Assembly: GCF_013283195.1 (NCBI RefSeq)
Contig: NZ_JABEKT010000001.1
Coordinates: 2,576,509 to 2,640,508, forward strand
Direction: 5' to 3'
DNA from: Ensifer adhaerens
GTDB lineage: Bacteria > Pseudomonadota > Alphaproteobacteria > Rhizobiales > Rhizobiaceae
Length of the DNA stretch: 64,000 nucleotides
A program made the translations under genes and the position numbers. The notes beneath the pieces were generated by a model, which was not told where the DNA came from, searched no databases, and was given only the letters and a program-made list of their open reading frames with translations. Positions 7,859-15,888 of the stretch are shown here, one piece after another. Position 1 is the stretch's first letter, and each line of letters starts with the position of its first letter.

Positions 7859-10237
7859 TTAGCGCTGGGCGACCGGGCGAACGAGCGGCGTGACGCGGCG
7901 GATGGTCACGCGGCGGTTCTGCTGTTCGGCGGCCTCTGTGCGAACCTTGAGGAAGCGCTCGCCATAGCCCTGGGTCACCAGGTTTTCGGCAGGAATGCCG
8001 TAGACCTCGGTGAGCAACGAGGCAACCGATTCGGCGCGCTGGTCCGAAAGCACCAGGTTCGACCGGTCCGAGCCGACGGCATCCGTGTGACCTTCGATGA
8101 AGAAGGTTTCGCCCGGATCCTTGGCCAGCACCTTTTCCATGGCAGCTGCAACGCCGCGCATGGTCTTGGCCTGAGACATCGACACTTCGGCGCTGCCTGT
8201 CGGGAAGGTGATGGTGTCGAGGTCGATGCGGCGGACCTTGTCACGCAGACGCGCGGAGTGACGGACCTCGTCGATCGAATAGACACGCTCGACGCGCTCC
8301 ACCGGCGGCTCGGCCAGGAAGTCGTAGTAGTCGCGGCCCGGGTCCTCGGAGACATCGGCGATATATTCGCGAACCGGGATGCGCAGGCGCATCGGCGGCA
8401 GTTCGTAGCCGACGTCGATGATCGCCGGACGCGGACCTTCGTCACGCTCGGGCGCGTAGATCATCAGGTACTCGTTGCCATCACGATCGACGCGCGAACG
8501 CTGCAGGATGTCGCCATAGCGGTTGTAGATCGTCACGATCCGGTAGCCACCGGGACGAACGATGGTCTCGCGGGTCCGGCCGCGCGGAAGCTGGTCGTAG
8601 AAGGTTTCTTCCGCATCGCGACGAAGGCGCGGGCGGTCGTCGCCGCGAACGAAGATCTGGTCGCCGACGCCGAGGATGATCCGGTTGTCGATCTCCTGCA
8701 CCACTTCAACATTGGTGATGTTGTTCGTGACGTTGTTGACCGTCGTGTTGTTGTTGATCACCGTGTTGTTGATGATGGTGTTGTTGACGATGTTGGTCGT
8801 CTCGGGAACGGCGAACACCGGCACTTCCTCGACGCGTGTACCCTTCTCGGCCAGGTTCGCCTCGATCTTCTGCGGCAGGTCTGCCTGAATTTCGGCCGGC
8901 ATCTGCGCCTGTGAAGAAGCGTCATCGGTCGGCGCAGGCACGGCTTCCTCCTGCGCGCGCAGTTCTTCGCGCAGCTTCTGGCGGTCTTCGCGCGACTTAT
9001 TGCCGCCGGCATTGTCGGCGTCCTTGTCGCTGTCGAGAACGGCTGCACCGTTTTCAACCGGAAGGACGACGGTCTCGTCGCTCGCGGCCGGATCGTCGGC
9101 GATCTTCTGCTTTTCTTCCTCGGTCCGGGTCTCGACGATTTCCGGGACGGGCTGGACCTCAGGCTGCTGTTCAGCCGTCGCCGGCTGCTCGGTACCCGGA
9201 ACCGGCTGGCCCTCGCCCGTCTGCGGTTCGCCGGTCTGCGGTTCGACAGCCGGTGCCACGGCTTCGCCGGCATTCTGGCCGTCGGTTGCCGGTGGCTGTT
9301 CGCCTGCCTTCTGTTCCTCGGTCACAGCAGGCTGTTCGCCGGCATCCTGACCTTCCGTTGCCGGCTGCTGGCCGGTCGTTGCTTCTCCACCAGCCGGCGG
9401 GCAAGCGGTCGATGCGTCCTGGCCTTCCGGCACGACGCATTCGCCAGTCTGAGCCTTCTTGGCTTCCTCAGCCTGGCGTGCGGCCTCTGCTTCGGCGGCC
9501 TTCTGCTGTTCGGCGGCCTGGCGGGCGGCTTCGTCTTCTGCAGCCTTCTGCTCGTCTGCGGCCTTCTGCTGAGCTTCGCCTTCAGCAGCCTTCTGGGCTT
9601 CAGCGGCCTTCTCCTGCTCGGCGGCCTGGCGTGCAGCCTCGTCTTCAGCAGCCTTCTGCTGTTCGGCGGCCTGACGGGCTGCCTCTTCGTCGGCAGCCTT
9701 CTGGGCCTCGGCTTCAGCGGCCTTCTGGGCTTCCGCGGCCTTTTCCTGTTCGGCGGCCTGACGCGCGGCCTCTTCTTCAGCGGCCTTCTGCTGCTCAGCC
9801 GCTTGCTGCTCCTGTTGCTGGCGCGCGGCCTCCTCTTCCGCCGCCCGCTGGGCTTCCGCGGCCTTCTCCTGTTCGGCTGCCTGGCGAGCGGCCTCCTGCT
9901 CGGCGGCCTTCTGCTGCTCGGCCGCCTGGCGGGCAGCCTCCTCTTCGGCAGCCCTCTGCTGTTCGGCCGCCTGCTGCTCCTGCTGCTGGCGCTGCGCTTC
10001 GGCTTCCGCCGCGCGCTGCTGCTCCTCTGCGGCACGCTGTTGTTCTTCGGCTGCGCGTTGCTGCTCTTCGGCCTGGCGCTGCTGCAGAAGCAGCTCTTCC
10101 TCGGACGGCTGGCCACTCCCTTCCTGCGCCACCTCGAACGGCTTCATCAGGCTGTCGGCAAGGGCTGGTTGCACCGCAAGCGACACCGAGAGCACCGGCA
10201 GCGCCACGGTCGCGAATAGTCTGGATCGAATCGACAT
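7859..10237 (-). CDS. OmpA-family protein with very long Ala/Gln/Glu repeat region
   Basis: A 792-residue envelope protein. The order is a signal peptide (ends near VQPALA, residue 27), then a low-complexity stretch at about 45-260 built from imperfect AAEEEAARQAAEQQKAAE-type units, a Pro/Glu/Gln-rich linker, an Asn/Thr-rich segment near residue 490 (NNTVINNNTTVNNVTNN), and a C-terminal OmpA peptidoglycan-binding domain at about 680-780. That domain holds IEGHTDAVGSDRSNLVLSDQRAESV, the diaminopimelate-binding region. It probably anchors the outer layer to peptidoglycan with a long extensible spacer. The gene is monocistronic. The repeat region is GC-skewed and produces long artefactual frames on the other strand. 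Confidence 0.88.
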   Translation of the reverse strand: MSIRSRLFATVALPVLSVSLAVQPALADSLMKPFEVAQEGSGQPSEEELLLQQRQAEEQQRAAEEQQRAAEEQQRAAEAEAQRQQQEQQAAEQQRAAEEEAARQAAEQQKAAEQEAARQAAEQEKAAEAQRAAEEEAARQQQEQQAAEQQKAAEEEAARQAAEQEKAAEAQKAAEAEAQKAADEEAARQAAEQQKAAEDEAARQAAEQEKAAEAQKAAEGEAQQKAADEQKAAEDEAARQAAEQQKAAEAEAARQAEEAKKAQTGECVVPEGQDASTACPPAGGEATTGQQPATEGQDAGEQPAVTEEQKAGEQPPATDGQNAGEAVAPAVEPQTGEPQTGEGQPVPGTEQPATAEQQPEVQPVPEIVETRTEEEKQKIADDPAASDETVVLPVENGAAVLDSDKDADNAGGNKSREDRQKLREELRAQEEAVPAPTDDASSQAQMPAEIQADLPQKIEANLAEKGTRVEEVPVFAVPETTNIVNNTIINNTVINNNTTVNNVTNNITNVEVVQEIDNRIILGVGDQIFVRGDDRPRLRRDAEETFYDQLPRGRTRETIVRPGGYRIVTIYNRYGDILQRSRVDRDGNEYLMIYAPERDEGPRPAIIDVGYELPPMRLRIPVREYIADVSEDPGRDYYDFLAEPPVERVERVYSIDEVRHSARLRDKVRRIDLDTITFPTGSAEVSMSQAKTMRGVAAAMEKVLAKDPGETFFIEGHTDAVGSDRSNLVLSDQRAESVASLLTEVYGIPAENLVTQGYGERFLKVRTEAAEQQNRRVTIRRVTPLVRPVAQR

Positions 10238-10651
10238 TGTCTTCCTTCCTCGTCCTGGGAGGTCCCTTACCCGCCACTGTTACCCACCGGACAGCCGGTT
10301 CGGCAACAGAGACAGGCGTGAATTCTCAAGGGCTTTGTTCCAAGGTTCCGGCTTTTTTGTGTTGCCCGCTTCAAGAGCCGCCAACGCAACGCCCGAACCT
10401 GTGATCGGTTCCCGCAATAGGCCTAGCCAAAGCAAGATTAACCGCTGCTGAACGCGGCGTTCATGTTCGCGGCGAGCATGGCCGATGCAATCTCCGGTCG
10501 AATTTCTTTTCCCGGTGGGCGCCGTCGCTTTCCAGTTGATTTTTGCCGGAAAACAGTACGAATATCGCCCCAACCGGTGGCAAGCGCCCCGGTCAAGATA
10601 GGCATCCGTGAAGAACAAGAAACCGGATGTCGGCCAACAGAGAGGACTATC
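10238..10651. other. Divergent promoter region, no gene seen
   Basis: This 414-bp gap lies between the diverging OmpA-family and amino-acid-binding-protein genes. An open frame starting at 10463 is in phase with the binding protein, but its 63 extra residues would bury the signal peptide, so I treat it as non-coding. I see no RNA or repeat. Promoters of both flanking genes should be here. Confidence 0.5.
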
Positions 10652-11434
10652 ATGCGTATTTCCAGACGGCTGGCAGCCGCCGCATCGGCTGCCGTTTTCG
10701 TGCTCATGGCTGGATCTGCCATGGCAGATGGCGAAAAGGTCGTTATCGGCACGGAAGGCGCCTACCCGCCCTTCAACAACCTTGCAGCTGACGGCACGCT
10801 GACCGGCTTCGACGTCGACATTGCCAAGGCGCTATGCGTCGAGATGAAGGTCGAATGCACGTTCGTGACGCAGGACTGGGACGGCATCATTCCGGCACTG
10901 ATCGCCAAGAAGTTCGACGCCATCATCGCGTCCATGTCGATCACCGCTGAGCGCAAGGAAAAGGTCGACTTCACCAACAAGTACTACAACACGCCGCCGG
11001 CGATCGTGGTGCCGAAGGATTCGCCGATCACCGAAGCAACCGAGGCAGCCCTTGCCGGCAAGACGCTCGGCGCCCAGGGCTCGACCACCCACTCCAACTA
11101 TGCCGAAGCGCATATGAAGGAAGCGGAAATCAAGCTCTATCCGACGGCTGAAGAATACAAGCTCGACATCGTCAACGGTCGCGTCGATGCCGTGATCGAC
11201 GACGTCGTCGTGCTTTCGGAGTGGCTGAAGTCGGCTGACGGCGCCTGCTGCAAGCTGCTCGGTACGCTGCCGGTCGACCCGGTCATCAACGGCGAAGGCG
11301 CTGGCATTGCCGTGCGCAAGGGCGACGACGCTCTGCGCGAGAAGTTCAACAAGGCGATCGAAGCCATCCGCGCCAACGGCAAGTACAAGGAAATCAACGA
11401 AAAGTACTTCCCGTTCGACGTTTATGGCAGCTGA
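10652..11434 (+). CDS. Periplasmic amino-acid-binding protein of an ABC transporter (LAO/octopine type)
   Basis: A 260-residue family-3 solute-binding protein for import of polar or basic amino acids. The start at 10652 follows AGAGAGGACTATC and gives a clean signal peptide ending at AGSAMADGEK. Conserved ligand-pocket stretches are EGAYPPFNN, FDVDIAKALC, DAIIASMSITAERK and IDDVVVLSEWL. Its best functional guess is lysine/arginine/ornithine or opine uptake, from family resemblance only. Two permease genes follow after a strong intrinsic terminator, an arrangement that usually gives excess binding protein over membrane subunits. Confidence 0.9.
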   Translation: MRISRRLAAAASAAVFVLMAGSAMADGEKVVIGTEGAYPPFNNLAADGTLTGFDVDIAKALCVEMKVECTFVTQDWDGIIPALIAKKFDAIIASMSITAERKEKVDFTNKYYNTPPAIVVPKDSPITEATEAALAGKTLGAQGSTTHSNYAEAHMKEAEIKLYPTAEEYKLDIVNGRVDAVIDDVVVLSEWLKSADGACCKLLGTLPVDPVINGEGAGIAVRKGDDALREKFNKAIEAIRANGKYKEINEKYFPFDVYGS

Positions 11435-11501
11435 TCGACGGCTTCCGGCCTGTTTTCCTAGTGAATCATGCCGGAAAAACGTTGGTTGATGAAAAAAATG
11501 C

Positions 11502-11538
11502 AACGGCGGATGGCTTGCCCTTCCGCCGTTTTTGTTTG
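11502..11538 (+). terminator. Intrinsic terminator between binding protein and permeases
   Basis: AACGGCGGA (11502-11510) and TCCGCCGTT (11522-11530) form a perfect 9-bp stem followed directly by TTTTGTTT. It lies 67 nt after the binding-protein stop and about 70 nt before the first permease. Partial read-through would set a high ratio of binding protein to permease. Confidence 0.85.
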
Positions 11539-11603
11539 ACAAGAACCTAAAACATAAGCGCGATCCATTTTCATAAGAACAGCGCAAAGGGGAATTCTCT
11601 GAC

Positions 11604-12407
11604 ATGAGCGGGTTATTTGCCGGCTTCTATTCGATCCTAGCCTGGATCGGCTCCATCGTGGATCCATTTTGCGGCCCAGTCGGCGTTTTTCGCTGGTTTG
11701 CATCCGGTACGCTTCTCGCCTGCGGCGACGCAGGCTGGGGCGACGAGATCGCCTACGGCTTCGTTGTCACCGCAAGCCTTGCCATCGCAACCTTGCCGGT
11801 CGGTCTTTTGATCGGCTTCTTCGTCGCACTCGGCAAGCAGTCGGAAGAGCGCACCGTTCGCCTCGCATCGAACATCTACACCACCATATTCCGCGGCTTG
11901 CCGGAGCTCTTGACGCTGTTCATCGTCTATTACGGTCTGCAGATTCTGGTGCAGCAACTCCTGGCATCGTTCGGTTACGAAGGTCCCGTCGAGATCAACG
12001 CCTTCTTTGCCGGCATGATCGCGCTGGGCGTGGTCTTCTCCGCCTATTGCTCCGAGGTTCTGCTGTCGGCTTTCAAGGCGATCCCGCATGGCCAGTACGA
12101 GGCCGGTGCTGCGCTCGGCCTGCATCGTGGCCGCACCATGCGGCTGATCATCCTGCCGCAACTCGTGCGCATCGCCCTGCCAGGCCTCGGCAATCTCTGG
12201 ATGGCGCTGCTGAAAGACACGGCGCTCGTCTCGGTCGTCGGCCTGCCCGATATTCTGCGCCAGACCGGTATCGCCGCCCGCGTCACCAAGCAGGCCTTCG
12301 AGTTCTTCGGCATGGCCTGCGTCCTCTTCCTCCTTCTGGCCATGGTTTCGTCAATCGTATTCTCGAACCTTGAACGCTGGACCAAGCGTGCGGAGATGGG
12401 CCGATGA
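11604..12407 (+). CDS. Amino-acid ABC transporter permease (HisQ/OccQ type)
   Basis: A 267-residue inner-membrane permease of the His/Glu/Gln/Arg/opine family with about five or six membrane helices. The ATPase-docking EAA loop is visible as EAGAALGLHRGRTMRLIILPQ near residues 170-190. The first helices contain a longer loop than usual (residues 20-45, with VDPFCGPVGVFRWFASG). Its stop overlaps the next permease start by 4 nt (ATGA), so the two subunits are translationally coupled and should form the heterodimeric channel. Confidence 0.9.
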   Translation: MSGLFAGFYSILAWIGSIVDPFCGPVGVFRWFASGTLLACGDAGWGDEIAYGFVVTASLAIATLPVGLLIGFFVALGKQSEERTVRLASNIYTTIFRGLPELLTLFIVYYGLQILVQQLLASFGYEGPVEINAFFAGMIALGVVFSAYCSEVLLSAFKAIPHGQYEAGAALGLHRGRTMRLIILPQLVRIALPGLGNLWMALLKDTALVSVVGLPDILRQTGIAARVTKQAFEFFGMACVLFLLLAMVSSIVFSNLERWTKRAEMGR

Positions 12408-13234
12408 GCTTCGTCGAGACGATGATCCCGCCGCAGGCTCCGCCACCGGCGCCGCCCAAAGCCTATACGCTTGCACGCTTTGTCGGCAGCGTGACGCTCG
12501 GCATCTGGCTGGCCCTCGGCGTCGGCATATTCCTGACCGTCGTCAACGGCTGGGACCCGGCGAAGTTCGCCAAATACGGTCCGAGCTTCCTGTCGGGCCT
12601 TGGCGTCACCCTGATGCTGGTCGCCTGCTCGGTCGTGCTCGGCGCCATCCTTTCGCTGCCGATCGCGCTCGGTCGCATGTCGAAGAACAAGATCTGGTCC
12701 TGGCTTGCCTACGCCTACGTCTACTTCTTCCGCGGCACGCCGCTGATCGCCCAGTTGTTCCTGATCTATTACGGGCTCGGCAGTTTCCGCCCGCAACTCG
12801 AATCGGTCGGCCTATGGTGGTTCTTCCGTGAAGCCTGGAACTGCGCGCTCTTCACCTTCACGCTGAACACCGCAGCCTATCAGGCGGAAATCCTGCGCGG
12901 CTCGATCGAGAGTGTGCCGCGCGGCCAGCGCGAGGGTGCTGCCGCCCTCGGTCTGCCGGAGCGCGTCGCCTTCTACAAGATCATCCTGCCGCAGGCGATG
13001 ATCGTGGCGTTGCGCCCCTATGGCAACGAGATCATCCTGATGATCAAGGGCTCGGCCATCGTCGCGATCGTCACCGTCTTCGATCTGATGGGTGAAACGC
13101 GCCGCGCCTTTTCGCGCACCTTCGACTACCAGATGTATGTCTGGGCGGCGATCCTCTATCTCCTGATGGTGGAACTGCTGCGCAATGTCTGGGCCTGGCT
13201 GGAAAACCGCCTGACGCGGCATCTGAAACGCTAG
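12404..13234 (+). CDS. Amino-acid ABC transporter permease (HisM/OccM type)
   Basis: Second membrane subunit, 276 residues. A proline-rich cytoplasmic N terminus (PPQAPPPAPPKAY) precedes the first helix, and the EAA loop is EGAAALGLPERVAFYKIILPQ near residue 185. It pairs with the upstream permease and the periplasmic binding protein. No ATPase gene follows. The operon ends at the strong hairpin at 13266. The ATP-binding subunit must therefore be encoded elsewhere or shared with another transporter. Confidence 0.9.
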   Translation: MSFVETMIPPQAPPPAPPKAYTLARFVGSVTLGIWLALGVGIFLTVVNGWDPAKFAKYGPSFLSGLGVTLMLVACSVVLGAILSLPIALGRMSKNKIWSWLAYAYVYFFRGTPLIAQLFLIYYGLGSFRPQLESVGLWWFFREAWNCALFTFTLNTAAYQAEILRGSIESVPRGQREGAAALGLPERVAFYKIILPQAMIVALRPYGNEIILMIKGSAIVAIVTVFDLMGETRRAFSRTFDYQMYVWAAILYLLMVELLRNVWAWLENRLTRHLKR

Positions 13235-13265
13235 ACTGTCGTTTCGACAAGACCAAGTTGAGACA

Positions 13266-13310
13266 AAAGGCTTGGCAGCACTCTTCATCGAGCGCTGCCA
13301 AGCCTTTGTT
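13266..13310 (+). terminator. Strong intrinsic terminator after the permease pair
   Basis: A perfect 14-bp stem, AAAGGCTTGGCAGC at 13266-13279 with GCTGCCAAGCCTTT at 13294-13307, closes a 14-nt loop and is followed by GTT. It ends the amino-acid transporter operon. Confidence 0.9.
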
Positions 13311-13348
13311 ATTACGCCTAAAGTTTCAGGCTGAAGCAAATATTAGAA

Positions 13349-13366
13349 CTTGATTAATAAATCAAG
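13349..13366. promoter_or_regulatory. Perfect inverted repeat upstream of usg
   Basis: CTTGATT-AATA-AATCAAG is a perfect 7-bp inverted repeat in an AT-rich stretch 44 nt before the usg start. It could be an operator for a dimeric regulator or a small hairpin. No regulator is identified. Confidence 0.4.
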
Positions 13367-13409
13367 CGTTTCATCATAAAGACCAACCTTTGCGAGAAGT
13401 GAGGTTCAT

Positions 13410-13676
13410 ATGACGAACGAAATGGAACTGCAGTTGAAGGGCTACGGCATGACCACGGCCCAGATCCTCTACCGCATGCCGGATCATCCGACATTTCTGC
13501 AGACCTTTATCTGGCAGCACTACGACATCGCTCCGGATTTCCCGGAGATGCGCGGCTTCCTGAAGTTCTGGCAGGAAAAGCTGGATGGTCCACTGCATTC
13601 GGTCCGCTACGTGCATCGCAAGCTGATATCGGCCACCGAATGGCGGGCGCTCAAGGGCGAGTTCATTCTCAACTGA
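13410..13676 (+). CDS. usg: Usg family protein
   Basis: An 88-residue cytoplasmic protein matching the small Usg family of alphaproteobacteria, recognisable by YRMPDHPTFLQTFIWQHYDI, a PEMRGFLKFWQ segment and a C-terminal EWRALKGEFIL. The family name comes from an old association with a gene upstream of trpF, but biochemical function is not established. Length and motif order are normal. The gene is monocistronic between the transporter terminator and a repeat/pseudogene region. Confidence 0.85.
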   Translation: MTNEMELQLKGYGMTTAQILYRMPDHPTFLQTFIWQHYDIAPDFPEMRGFLKFWQEKLDGPLHSVRYVHRKLISATEWRALKGEFILN

Positions 13677-13689
13677 ACCCGCCAAAGAA

Positions 13690-13729
13690 TGCCTAATTCC
13701 TCAAGTCGGATTCGATTTGGGGGAAATGG
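13690..13729 (+). repeat. Partial copy (5' half) of the 104-nt dispersed repeat
   Basis: TGCCTAATTCCTCAAGTCGG followed by ATTCGATTTGGGGGAAAT matches the first 40 nt of the elements at 31530 and 61804 (TGCATAATCCCTTAAATCGG, AATCGATTTGGGGAGAAAT). The second half, with the large hairpin, is absent. Confidence 0.65.
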
Positions 13730-13809
13730 TCCGGCGAAGTTGAAGCCTTACGCCGTCCCCGGGTATCGTCGTCGAGGCGCAGTGCTGTTGAAGAAGACGC
13801 GAGCAGATC

Positions 13810-13975
13810 TGGCGCATGATACCGACGTCGATCCGAGTGTTCTGGCCGGTCCTGTAAGCACCGCGGTCGGTCGCCAGGAACGCGACCGGTTCGACCATCT
13901 CTTCCGACGTGCCGTGGCGCTTCATTGGAACGCGATTACGCCGTTCTTCCGTCTCCGGCAGCCTGTCGATGCCGG
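13810..13975 (-). pseudogene. Remnant of a short-chain dehydrogenase/reductase C terminus
   Basis: On the minus strand the frame reads LPGIDRLPETEERRNRVPMK, then RHGTSEEMVEPVAFLATDRG, then AYRTGQNTRIDVGIMR. This is the usual SDR C terminus (typically R.GTPEEIAEAVAFLASD and YITGQ...VDGG). A stop codon lies directly upstream (TGA near 13976-13978), there is no Rossmann-fold part, and the frame runs on past the expected end. It is therefore a decayed fragment, not a working gene. Confidence 0.65.
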
Positions 13976-14045
13976 GCAGTCATAAGCAGCAACCGCAAGC
14001 GACAAACTCTGAAGAAGGATACACATCCTTTGCGGACGGGCCGCA

Positions 14046-14777
14046 TCAGACGTGCACCTCGCCGTGGGCAAGCTCGCCCTCGCCTCGCTCCTTGTGCAGC
14101 GAACCGTAGAGCACGACGGCATAGAACAGCACCACCGCCAGTATGACCGGCCAGCCCGGCAGCGGGCCGAGCGCGGCATTCTGCGTCACATCGGCCCAGG
14201 AGCGCACATGCCCGAACGGCTCACCATTGGACGACAGCTTCGGCGACGAGATCTTCAGCGCCCAGGCGAGCAGCAGGATCAGATACATCCAGCAATAATT
14301 GCGCTGCAGCCGCCGGCATACCGCCTCGCGATAGCTCATCAGGAAGGCCGGCTTGCGCAGGCTCTTGGCGATTGCCGCCGCCCAGTTGAGGTTCGGCGCC
14401 CCGTCCGGTGCCAGGATCTGGGCGAAATACCCGCGCTCAAGCTGACGCACCCGGGCGCGGTAGACATCGAAGAAGCGGTAGCGCCGCGCCTCGATCAGGA
14501 GCAGCAGCGTGATCAGCAGCATGGCAAACAACAGCACGCCGTGATGCGAGGATGGCGTCGACAGTGAGACGGACAGGAGGGCGGCGACCACAGTGATCGC
14601 CCAGTTGGACGTGCGGTCGATGCGATCCCGCCAGCCGGCCATCCGCCCCATCTCGCCGCGATAATAGTGCACGACGGCATTGATCTGCTCTTGCGACGTC
14701 TGGGGCAGCGGCGGGCCTTTCAGCTCCTTCATTTCCGTGCCAACAAGCAGCGGACTGAGTTCGGCAGCCATCGGCAT
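14046..14777 (-). CDS. DUF2270 family membrane protein
   Basis: A 243-residue protein with the DUF2270 pattern: an N-terminal cytoplasmic helix (INAVVHYYRGEMGRMAGWRDRIDRT), then two closely spaced helices at about 57-100, a central EARRYRFFDVYRARVRQLERGYFA segment, and two further helices at about 160-175 and 205-228. Function is unknown for the family. The gene is alone, 173 nt from the divergent methyltransferase gene. Confidence 0.8.
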   Translation of the reverse strand: MPMAAELSPLLVGTEMKELKGPPLPQTSQEQINAVVHYYRGEMGRMAGWRDRIDRTSNWAITVVAALLSVSLSTPSSHHGVLLFAMLLITLLLLIEARRYRFFDVYRARVRQLERGYFAQILAPDGAPNLNWAAAIAKSLRKPAFLMSYREAVCRRLQRNYCWMYLILLLAWALKISSPKLSSNGEPFGHVRSWADVTQNAALGPLPGWPVILAVVLFYAVVLYGSLHKERGEGELAHGEVHV

Positions 14778-14950
14778 TTCCTCCGTCTTTTCTTGTTGTT
14801 GCGATCATGAACCCTTTCCGCGCCGGGATAAATCCCACGCTCGCCGCTTGCCTTCTTTTTTCGTTTTTCGGCACCCTGCCGACGCCTGATCTCGTCTGAC
14901 CGCAACGGCAGCACATTGCCAAAGACGGCCTTCGGACGTAAGAAGCGCCC

Positions 14951-15778
14951 ATGACCCAGAACACCACGAAAATCGACGAGGAAGCGTTGGCGGAAGCCTA
15001 CAACCGCGCCCTCTCCCTGGAAAAATCCGGCAACTTCGATGCTGCGGCCGATGCCTATGCCGAAGTGCTGGCGCTCGATCCCGAGGATCACGGCGGCGCT
15101 TCCGTGCGTCTTGCCTCGATGGGGCGCGGCGAGACGCCGGTGAAGGCGCCGGACGCCTATGTCGCCACTCTCTTCGATCAGCACGCTGACTTCTTCGACA
15201 ACGTGCTCGTCGAGCAGCTTGGCTACTGCGTGCCGCTTCTGGTGCGCCAGCGCCTGCAGGCACTCGAACTCGGCCCCTTCAACCGCGTTCTCGATCTTGG
15301 CTGCGGCACGGGCCTGACCGGCGGCGCGCTGCGCGACATGGCCGAAGACATCACCGGCATCGACCTCTCGGAAAACATGGTCGAGCTCGCACACGAGAAG
15401 GATCTCTACGAGACCCTCTACGTGGCGGAAGCCGTCGACTTTCTCGACGACAATGACGACGAGCCCTTTGACCTGATCGTCGCAACCGACGTGCTGCCCT
15501 ATATGGGCGCGCTCGAGGCGCTGTTCTTCGGCGCCGTCGACAATCTCGTGCCAGGCGGCCTGTTCATCTTTTCGAGCGAGACCCTGCCGGCCGAAACCTT
15601 TGCCGGCCGCCCCTTCATGGTCGGCCCGCACCAGCGCTTCGCCCATGCCGAGACTTATCTGCGCGAACGGCTGACGGCGACCGGCTTCGAAGTGATCGAG
15701 GTCGGCGACATTACCGTGCGCATGGAAGAGGGTGAGCCGATCGCCGGCCACCTCGTGATCGCCCGCTTCAAGCCATAA
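14951..15778 (+). CDS. TPR-linked class I SAM-dependent methyltransferase
   Basis: A 275-residue cytoplasmic protein. Residues 8-45 form a tetratricopeptide-like helix pair (YNRALSLEKSGNFDAAADAY). The methyltransferase core follows, with SAM-binding motif I VLDLGCGTGLTGGAL near 113-127, an acidic loop ITGIDLSENMVELA and motif IV DLIVATDVLPYMG. The acceptor substrate is unknown. Proteins with this TPR-methyltransferase order are common in Rhizobiales. A hairpin downstream (15797) probably ends its transcript. Confidence 0.85.
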   Translation: MTQNTTKIDEEALAEAYNRALSLEKSGNFDAAADAYAEVLALDPEDHGGASVRLASMGRGETPVKAPDAYVATLFDQHADFFDNVLVEQLGYCVPLLVRQRLQALELGPFNRVLDLGCGTGLTGGALRDMAEDITGIDLSENMVELAHEKDLYETLYVAEAVDFLDDNDDEPFDLIVATDVLPYMGALEALFFGAVDNLVPGGLFIFSSETLPAETFAGRPFMVGPHQRFAHAETYLRERLTATGFEVIEVGDITVRMEEGEPIAGHLVIARFKP

Positions 15779-15796
15779 GCGACACGACAAGATCAA

Positions 15797-15825
15797 CGAC
15801 GGAATGGGATCCACCCGTTCCGTCG
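15797..15825 (+). terminator. Probable terminator hairpin after the methyltransferase gene
   Basis: CGACGGAA at 15797-15804 pairs with TTCCGTCG at 15818-15825. The downstream tract (CCCCTTTCCC) is pyrimidine-rich but not U-rich, so termination may be partial. Confidence 0.5.
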
Positions 15826-15888
15826 CCCCTTTCCCGCATTCGCGCCATCAGCTAAACCTCACCCAAAGCAATTGGGAGTGTTCAGGAA

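Noticed and set aside
8836-10404. 522-residue Pro/Arg/Ser-rich frame opposite the OmpA-family gene
   Set aside because: It mirrors the Ala/Glu/Gln repeat DNA and has no start signal or family match.
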